Below are positions 58,502 through 64,000 of a stretch of DNA of 64,000 nt, one piece after another (position 1 is the first letter of the stretch; each line of letters starts with the position of its first letter). The position numbers and the translations under genes were made by a program. The notes beneath the pieces were generated by a model. It did no database searches. It had not been told where the DNA came from and saw only the letters and a list, made by a program, of their open reading frames with translations. Location of the stretch: NCBI GenBank assembly GCA_018831195.1, contig JAHJDP010000023.1:248001-312000 (forward strand), given 5' to 3'. This stretch comes from Candidatus Eisenbacteria bacterium. Its GTDB lineage: Bacteria; Eisenbacteria; RBG-16-71-46; CAIMUX01; JAHJDP01.

Positions 58502-58656
58502 TGTCCAAGCCGGTCCATCCAATGGGCCATCGACTCTCAAAATGGGATCGATTCCACCCTCTTACACACCAGTGGAACCTTTTCGCCGGGTCCGTTTCAA
58601 CCTGTTTTGGTTCAGCATCTTTAATATCAGATGTATGATGGGTTTGGGAGGATGCG

Positions 58657-60057
58657 ATGACCGGACGATGGAACAAGGAACCCTCCATCCTCGAGGGCTA
58701 CAGGGAGGATGAGTCGGGATTGGTAGGAAACCCCGATGCGCTGGCCCGCCCCGCTTCCGAACAGGATGTGGTGGAAATCGTGAAGGAATGCCGGGCCGAT
58801 CGACACGCGCTGACACCGATCGGTCTTCAATCCAGTACAACCGGCAGCAGCGTCGCCTTTGAGGGAGCGCTGCTCTCAACGGAAAAGATGGATCGCCTGC
58901 TGGACATCGATCCATTCAAAATGACGGCCACGGCGCAACCCGGCATTAATCTCCTGGCTTTTAAAAAAGAGATCGCCGCCGCCGGGCTTTTTTATCCGCC
59001 GGATCCCACCAGTGAGCCGGATTGTTGCCTGGGCGGCTCGGTGGCGACCAATGCCAGCGGCGCCCGAACCTATCTTTATGGCCCGACGCGGAATTGGATC
59101 CGCCGCCTGAAAGTGGTTCTGGGAACCGGCGCGCCCATTTCCGTCCAGGCGGTTCGCGCTTCAAAAAATACAACGGGGTATTTTGGGTTTCAGAACCCCG
59201 TCGATCCCTTTATCGGCAGCGAAGGGACCTTGGGCATCATCACGGAGATCACCGTTGCCCTCCTGGCCGCGCCGGAGGCCTATTACGGCGCGATGGCCCT
59301 CTTTCCAACGCTGGAGAGCGCCATTCGATTTGTTTTGCACGCGGATGCTGAACCGGCTTTAACACCCCGCTGCCTCGAGCTTTTCGATCGGGCCTCATTA
59401 GATCTAATAAAACCCCTCGCTGAGCGGTTCACCATTCCACCCGATGCCGGGGCCGCGATTTATTTTGAGGTCGAAGTTGGAAAGGGCGAGAAGGCCGCGC
59501 TGTCCAGTCTTGAGATTTGGCTGGAGCATCTCGAATCGTCCCATGCGCTGGCCCCCGACACGATTATTGCCTTAACAATTGAGCAGCAGGAAGAATTGCG
59601 CCGGCTCCGCCACTGCATCCCCGAGACGCTCAACGAAAAATCCCGGGCCTGCCGGAGCGCGGGCGGAAGAAAGGTATCATCGGATTGGGCCGTCCCGCTA
59701 AATAATGTCTACGAATTCGTGATGCAGGCAAGTGAAATTGTAGAAAGGACATTCGGTGGAGAATACTACCGGTACGGCCACATCGGCAACGGGCATCCTC
59801 ATTTCAATCTTATCGCCCGCGATGATGAAGAATTAAGAAGAGCGGAGACGGCGACGCATGACATCTGCCGGCGGGTCGTGGAGAGGGCCGGTGCGGTAAC
59901 GGCCGAACATGGTGTGGGAAAGTTAAAGCGGCCGTTTGCCGCCTACCAATTCCCTCCCCCTATTTTTGAGGCGATGAAGGCGGTCAAGCGAACCTTCGAT
60001 CCCGATATGATCCTCGCGCCCGGAAACATCTTCCCTTCCGCGGCGGAACGAATCTAG
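58657..60057 (+). CDS. FAD-linked oxidase, GlcD/D-lactate dehydrogenase type
   Basis: A 466-residue flavoprotein of the vanillyl-alcohol oxidase fold. The FAD-binding half contains PIGLQSSTTGSS, TAQPGINLLAFKK, YPPDPTSE and GGSVATNASGART; the C-terminal half ends with YRYGHIGNGHPHFN and TAEHGVGKLKR, as in GlcD and bacterial D-lactate dehydrogenases. It oxidises a 2-hydroxy acid, passing electrons to an unknown acceptor. The C-terminal iron-sulfur part found in some fused versions is absent. GGGAGG precedes the ATG. It is convergent with the UroD-like gene, overlapping by 4 bases. Confidence 0.9.
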   Translation: MTGRWNKEPSILEGYREDESGLVGNPDALARPASEQDVVEIVKECRADRHALTPIGLQSSTTGSSVAFEGALLSTEKMDRLLDIDPFKMTATAQPGINLLAFKKEIAAAGLFYPPDPTSEPDCCLGGSVATNASGARTYLYGPTRNWIRRLKVVLGTGAPISVQAVRASKNTTGYFGFQNPVDPFIGSEGTLGIITEITVALLAAPEAYYGAMALFPTLESAIRFVLHADAEPALTPRCLELFDRASLDLIKPLAERFTIPPDAGAAIYFEVEVGKGEKAALSSLEIWLEHLESSHALAPDTIIALTIEQQEELRRLRHCIPETLNEKSRACRSAGGRKVSSDWAVPLNNVYEFVMQASEIVERTFGGEYYRYGHIGNGHPHFNLIARDDEELRRAETATHDICRRVVERAGAVTAEHGVGKLKRPFAAYQFPPPIFEAMKAVKRTFDPDMILAPGNIFPSAAERI

Positions 60058-61151
60058 TAAACACATCTCCGCGCCTCGTCGGCGAAGGCGGCAATCAGCT
60101 CTATCTCGGCGTCGAAGAAGTGATCACTTGGAGCCAGTATAAAACCGCCCCCCGCCCCGGCCTCATCAAAGGATCGGCGCACCGCCTGCCGTGTTTCCTC
60201 CGGGGTGCATCCCTGAAAAAAGCAGCATTGATCAAAACCGCCGATCATACAGACCCGCTCGCCGATGCGTCTTTTCGCTTCCCGAAGATCGGCGTCGCCC
60301 CCCAGCGAGGGGGGTGTGAAAGTCTCCATCGCCTCGGGCTCCATACCGGCGATTCGCTCCAACAGGGGCATCATGCCGCCGCAAGTGTGATAAGCGATCT
60401 TCTGCCCGGATCTGTGCGCCTCATCGATAAGCTCTTTGTCATACGGAGCGACGAACTCATCGAAGATCTTGGGAGAGATGACGGTCGACGAGGCGTCTCC
60501 GCCGCCCAACTCGACAATGTCTAACTTTGCCCCCGCCATTGTTCTTATAGTATCGAGCTTCCTTTTTTTCAATATCTCCAGAAAGGCCTTGACCCAGCCG
60601 GGGTCGTCATACGTTTCAAGAATGAGCCTCTCGATTCCGTATAATACCGCGGCATCCTGCCAGCATCCCGGTTGACCGTATATTTCAAAACCCGGCACGC
60701 TGCTCCTGACAATTCCTCTTGTACCAAACTCCTTCACCTGGCGGTTGGCTTCCTCTACGTCACATTGTACGGATGGGGCATACTTTGCAATGAGATCGAT
60801 ATCATTCTTGTCTTTGAGCAGCCGCTCGATCACCCAATCCGATGAAGCGCTTCTTTGGATAACTGTTGTCAGTGTCTTATCAGGAGTCGAAAGATCGTAC
60901 CGGATCGTTATATATTTTGAATCGGGAATGTTTCTCGATTCGATACGCCAATGCTCCGGATTCGGTGGAATCGTCACAAACGGCCAAATCCACTGTATCG
61001 GATCCATCCCAAAATGATTGAAGAATTCCAGTTCCGACATCCCATTCATATACTTTTCCATAAAATAGGGCATCAAGTGGTGTGTCGTTACCGGCAGCCG
61101 GTCGGGGATCCCGCCGTCAATCGCGGTGACCAGCCGCTGCTTGGAATTCAT
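60054..61151 (-). CDS. Uroporphyrinogen decarboxylase-like (UroD/MtaA superfamily) protein
   Basis: A 365-residue TIM-barrel protein of the UroD superfamily: NSKQRLVTAIDGGIPDRLPV at the N-terminus, GIVRSSVPGFEIYG, and the HTCGGMMPLLERI motif whose His/Cys can bind zinc as in methyltransferases MtaA/MtbA. True HemE enzymes differ at the N-terminus, so a methyltransferase or sugar-related role is more likely than haem synthesis. Its start overlaps the stop of the glycosidase-like gene by ATGA (61148-61151), which ties it to carbohydrate metabolism (inference). Confidence 0.78.
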   Translation of the reverse strand: MNSKQRLVTAIDGGIPDRLPVTTHHLMPYFMEKYMNGMSELEFFNHFGMDPIQWIWPFVTIPPNPEHWRIESRNIPDSKYITIRYDLSTPDKTLTTVIQRSASSDWVIERLLKDKNDIDLIAKYAPSVQCDVEEANRQVKEFGTRGIVRSSVPGFEIYGQPGCWQDAAVLYGIERLILETYDDPGWVKAFLEILKKRKLDTIRTMAGAKLDIVELGGGDASSTVISPKIFDEFVAPYDKELIDEAHRSGQKIAYHTCGGMMPLLERIAGMEPEAMETFTPPSLGGDADLREAKRRIGERVCMIGGFDQCCFFQGCTPEETRQAVRRSFDEAGAGGGFILAPSDHFFDAEIELIAAFADEARRCVY

Positions 61152-63448
61152 GGACTCTGAAGCTCTCCGGCCTTCTTCTCGGTGTATTGAAAATCGATAT
61201 ACGGCTCATCGTCGATGTGCCGCCGCATGAGCGCTACTCTTCTACCGAGATTTTCCTCAATATTGCTTCCGTAGATCAGCGGCGTCTCACCGGCGCCGGA
61301 CAATGCCATGAATGCGATTCCCGTCTTGAAGAGTTCCAATAATTTATTTGTGTTTTCGATCTCCTTTGTTATCATCTCCTTGATTAGAATGCGGTTGGAT
61401 TCTTTCTCTGCTTCGCTCTGCGCCTGCATATATCCATAAACACCGGCAACCCATGCCGCCGTGTTGCGCTGGGTCATAAACCAGCAGCGCAGGGCTTCCA
61501 AACGTACAAGGGTATCTTCAAGAATCGGGATCGGGTTCGTGAGATCCTGCGCACGCTTTGTATTCGCTTTCAATATACTGATAGCTTGATCGATCGGTTT
61601 CCATAGATGCTTATCGATCCGAGCTAGACTTCTTCGGCAGGTCTCCGGCGTCATCAATTGAAACAAAACATCCCGGCTCAAATCGATATTGTTGGGATTA
61701 TGCGGGGTTGTACACATGAAATCCTGGTAATAGGCGCGTTCCGCATCGGGGATCGCTTCGATATTCGGCACAAAAGGACGGACCCATAAACGATACCAAA
61801 CGAATCCAAAGGCGGAGTAAAGGGGCGTAACATTGGGAAAGGCCAGTATCGCCTCTTCGGTCAAACTCCAGGCGGCCATCAGATCCTCGGCCCCTGAGGG
61901 TCCCGCCCATTTGTGAGCCAGATGGAATAGAATTTCATTTATGTTTAATTCGGGATCAAACTGGAAGGCTCCGAATATTTCATGGTTCACATTGAAAGGC
62001 ACAAGCTCTTCGGGATACGTCCCGCCAAGATGCGATAGAAACCGGACGCCCCCATCGTAGAGTGTTTTCAATCTTTTGTAACTCAATGTCGGATAAGGGA
62101 TACCGAGAAGCGGCGCAAACATGGCATTGGGTCCCGTGGCCAGATAGAAATGCGCATGAGATCCCTTGCTTTCCAGCCCGGCCACCAGATCTTCTTCGCG
62201 CTGATCAAATGCTGTTTGGTGAATCGATCCGGAATGAATCATTTTTGAATCAGGATATTTGGGATGGATGTAGGGTGTTTCCCACCCCTTGGCCATCAGG
62301 GACGAAGTCTCCACATCGAGATGATCTCCCAATCCTTCCCAGATCACCTCATGCTCACCGTAGAATGATTCCATTCTCGTGATGACGCGGAAACAAGGAT
62401 TGATGGCGCGGGCCGTATCCCGAAGCAGGCGGAAAAATCGAAGAGCGTTATCCCCGGCGGCCCTTGCAATATCATTATCATCGTTCCACTCACGAATCAG
62501 ATAGGCGCCGCCGTTGCGGCCGACATACAAAGATTTTGTATATTCAAATCCCGCCCCACTGTCATTTGTCCAAATAGAGAGATAATCAAGTTCAGGGACT
62601 TCGACGAGAAGCTTCGTCAACATCTCCGCATAATGTTCCCGAACCTTCGGATGCGTGATCGTCATATTGTACCGGGGTTTAAAACTGCGGAAAGGATGAT
62701 CGACACGGGCGCCCCGAAGCATCGGATAGCGGGCAAAGAACTCCTCTGGAACCGAACGGGGTTCAAAGCACAGGAGCCCGGGAATCAAACCGTACTTCAG
62801 GGCCAATGCCGCATTTTTTTTGAGATTGTCCAAGTTGGCGGATAAATAATAATAGGGATAGAGACCCTTGTTGAGCACGCTGTAGACAAATTGATCAAGG
62901 GCCGGACAGTATGTATAAAACATCGGATAAGTTTCACCCTTAGGACCGCTCTCGAGTCCCATGGGAAAAGCCAGTCCATTGATTTCCACATGTGTAAAAC
63001 CCGATGCGGCGAGCCTCCTAAAATAGGCTTCCCGGTCCATCCCTCGCTGAACCCGTCCCTCTTGATTCAGAAAAAAGTCATAGGTGCTGCGCTGCCATTG
63101 AAAGGCCGGACGAAAAGCGCAGCCATTTTCAACCGCCGCGACATCCCTTTCTCCAAGGTGGCTTGTAAGATACGATAAGAATCCAAGAATGATACCGCCG
63201 TTTGCCGCCGTGATGCCGCCTGATCCATCGGACCGAATCTGGAAATTGAGACCCTGCTCGCCTCCATGCCCTGTGCAGATCATCCTGAAGCTCCCACTTT
63301 CATCTTCCGGCGCATTGGATCGGCTGTTCTCGACAAACTTCGCTCCCGTATGGCGGGACAGCGCCCGAGCTGCCGTATTGAATGAGGGAGGAGCTGAGGC
63401 GCTTACTTTTATATCCTTTATCTTTGTCAATGCCTCGGCGATTTTCAT
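61148..63448 (-). CDS. Putative glycoside hydrolase-like protein, 766 aa
   Basis: A cytoplasmic-looking protein with no signal peptide. The N-terminal ~110 residues resemble the small alpha/beta domain that precedes the barrel in GH20/GH67-type glycosidases. A TIM-barrel-like part follows (REAYFRRLAASGFTHVEING, YYYLSANLDNLKKN, YLSIWTNDSGAGFEYTK, RVITRMESFYGEHEVIWEGL), then a long helical C-terminus. The exact GH family and catalytic residues are not recognised; an Asp in TNDSG and Glu in RMESF are candidates. It sits between a UroD-like gene and another glycosidase-like gene on the same strand, consistent with use of uronate- or amino-sugar-containing oligosaccharides (inference). Confidence 0.6.
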   Translation of the reverse strand: MKIAEALTKIKDIKVSASAPPSFNTAARALSRHTGAKFVENSRSNAPEDESGSFRMICTGHGGEQGLNFQIRSDGSGGITAANGGIILGFLSYLTSHLGERDVAAVENGCAFRPAFQWQRSTYDFFLNQEGRVQRGMDREAYFRRLAASGFTHVEINGLAFPMGLESGPKGETYPMFYTYCPALDQFVYSVLNKGLYPYYYLSANLDNLKKNAALALKYGLIPGLLCFEPRSVPEEFFARYPMLRGARVDHPFRSFKPRYNMTITHPKVREHYAEMLTKLLVEVPELDYLSIWTNDSGAGFEYTKSLYVGRNGGAYLIREWNDDNDIARAAGDNALRFFRLLRDTARAINPCFRVITRMESFYGEHEVIWEGLGDHLDVETSSLMAKGWETPYIHPKYPDSKMIHSGSIHQTAFDQREEDLVAGLESKGSHAHFYLATGPNAMFAPLLGIPYPTLSYKRLKTLYDGGVRFLSHLGGTYPEELVPFNVNHEIFGAFQFDPELNINEILFHLAHKWAGPSGAEDLMAAWSLTEEAILAFPNVTPLYSAFGFVWYRLWVRPFVPNIEAIPDAERAYYQDFMCTTPHNPNNIDLSRDVLFQLMTPETCRRSLARIDKHLWKPIDQAISILKANTKRAQDLTNPIPILEDTLVRLEALRCWFMTQRNTAAWVAGVYGYMQAQSEAEKESNRILIKEMITKEIENTNKLLELFKTGIAFMALSGAGETPLIYGSNIEENLGRRVALMRRHIDDEPYIDFQYTEKKAGELQSP

Positions 63449-63503
63449 TGTGCAAATCCCTGTCTTGAAAAACCCGTCTATTGCCGGGTGTGTTTCAGCT
63501 CAT

Positions 63504-64000
63504 TCAGGAATCGGATTCGAAATGAACCGTTACCTTGTTATGCCCCTCGATCTCGGCCTCAAATTCGACATAGGGGCTTGTCTCAACGGCGGCATTCTGA
63601 AAGGGGATGAGGTTTTTATTCAGCTTGACTGCGGTCCCGATCATTCCTGCGGGAAGCAGCAGATGAAAGCTGGCATTGGTCCTCTCTGTCTGCAGACTCA
63701 GCTCGATTGAATTCGAATGTCTGCGATAGCGGTAGCCGATGCCGCCGCCGGATGCGCCGTAAGCCACCTTGATATCGGCGGTATGAACGCCGGCGGCCGG
63801 CCAGCGGGGGGAAATCCGGCATTTATCGAATCCACGCCCCATATCTTCAATCCCCGCCAAACCTTCAATTAAGGCGTAGAGCATGGCGCTCGAACCCCAC
63901 CCGTCCGTTGGTTCCGCCTCAGGGCTTGTACTGGTCTCAATCGTGGCGGCTCTTCCATCAGGGAAATACCAAAGATATGTCTCATTTTTTTCAGAGATCA
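63504..64000 (-). CDS. C-terminal part of a glycosidase-like protein (cut by window edge)
   Basis: The minus-strand frame is open from its stop at 63504 to the window edge; the ATG at 63884 is internal. The visible ~165 residues contain PEAEPTDGWGSSAMLYALIE, the closing helices of an (alpha/alpha)6 barrel as in rhamnosidase/debranching-type glycosidases, followed by a beta-sandwich tail (FDKCRISPRWP, IKVAYGASGGGIGYRY, VTVHFESDS). The catalytic residues lie outside the window. It precedes the 766-aa glycosidase-like gene by 55 bases in the same operon. Confidence 0.6.
   Translation of the reverse strand, partial: ISEKNETYLWYFPDGRAATIETSTSPEAEPTDGWGSSAMLYALIEGLAGIEDMGRGFDKCRISPRWPAAGVHTADIKVAYGASGGGIGYRYRRHSNSIELSLQTERTNASFHLLLPAGMIGTAVKLNKNLIPFQNAAVETSPYVEFEAEIEGHNKVTVHFESDS

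Noticed and set aside
58541..58656. ECF-type autoregulatory promoter before the sigma gene
   Set aside because: TGAAC-like pieces occur, but no matching -10 at proper spacing could be assigned.

Overview
The window looks like a chromosomal segment of a Gram-negative bacterium from the FCB superphylum or an Eisenbacteria/Latescibacteria-like candidate phylum. Grounds: a TonB-dependent outer-membrane receptor, lipobox lipoproteins, a Spy/CpxP-type periplasmic pair, and three secreted proteins ending in the FlgD-like Ig domain typical of those groups. The phylum is an inference. There are no rRNA, tRNA, CRISPR, phage or insertion-sequence genes that I can support. Genes are dense, with many 4-17 nt overlaps.

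Layout. 1-4.3 kb: the end of an ADP-ribosylglycohydrolase gene, acetyl-CoA synthetase (acs) and an oxalate/formate-type transporter. 4.3-14.3 kb: three paralogous PEP/pyruvate-binding (PPDK N-domain, ATP-grasp) proteins around glutamate dehydrogenase and a metallophosphoesterase. 14.3-18.7 kb (minus strand): a CoA-transferase fused to a GNAT acetyltransferase, an AcuC-type deacetylase and a secreted hydrolase. 18.9-24.5 kb: an SbcD/SbcC-like pair whose ATPase has a membrane hairpin, then an HDOD protein. 24.7-35 kb (minus): a degenerate hybrid kinase, a radical SAM protein and a chemotaxis operon (cheA-cheD-cheY-cheB-cheW-cheR-cheX-like). 35-37.7 kb: a family B DNA polymerase. 37.7-44.6 kb (minus): two large secreted FlgD-tailed proteins and two ZU5-like lipoprotein paralogues, each behind a candidate sigma-54 promoter. 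44.9-48.2 kb: a glycosyltransferase and a TonB-dependent receptor. 48.5-52.3 kb: a substrate-binding protein coupled to an intact hybrid kinase. 52.4-56 kb (minus): a probably PPi-dependent phosphofructokinase, a HEAT-repeat protein and a thioesterase. 56.1-58.5 kb (minus): an ECF sigma factor, anti-sigma factor and two Spy/CnrX-like proteins. 58.7 kb to the end: a GlcD-like FAD oxidase, facing a minus-strand operon of a UroD-like enzyme and two glycosidase-like proteins, the last running off the edge.

Common themes: acetyl-CoA metabolism with possible control by reversible lysine acetylation (acs, GNAT fusion, acuC); envelope and signal sensing (two hybrid kinases, Che proteins, sigma/anti-sigma module); and an unusual set of PEP-synthase-like proteins that keep the ATP-grasp half but replace the phosphohistidine and PEP halves with a shared uncharacterised module. 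The most promising leads are that three-paralogue cluster, the kinase-dead hybrid sensor with intact receivers, the CoA-transferase-GNAT/AcuC operon, and the twin sigma-54-like promoters before the lipoproteins.
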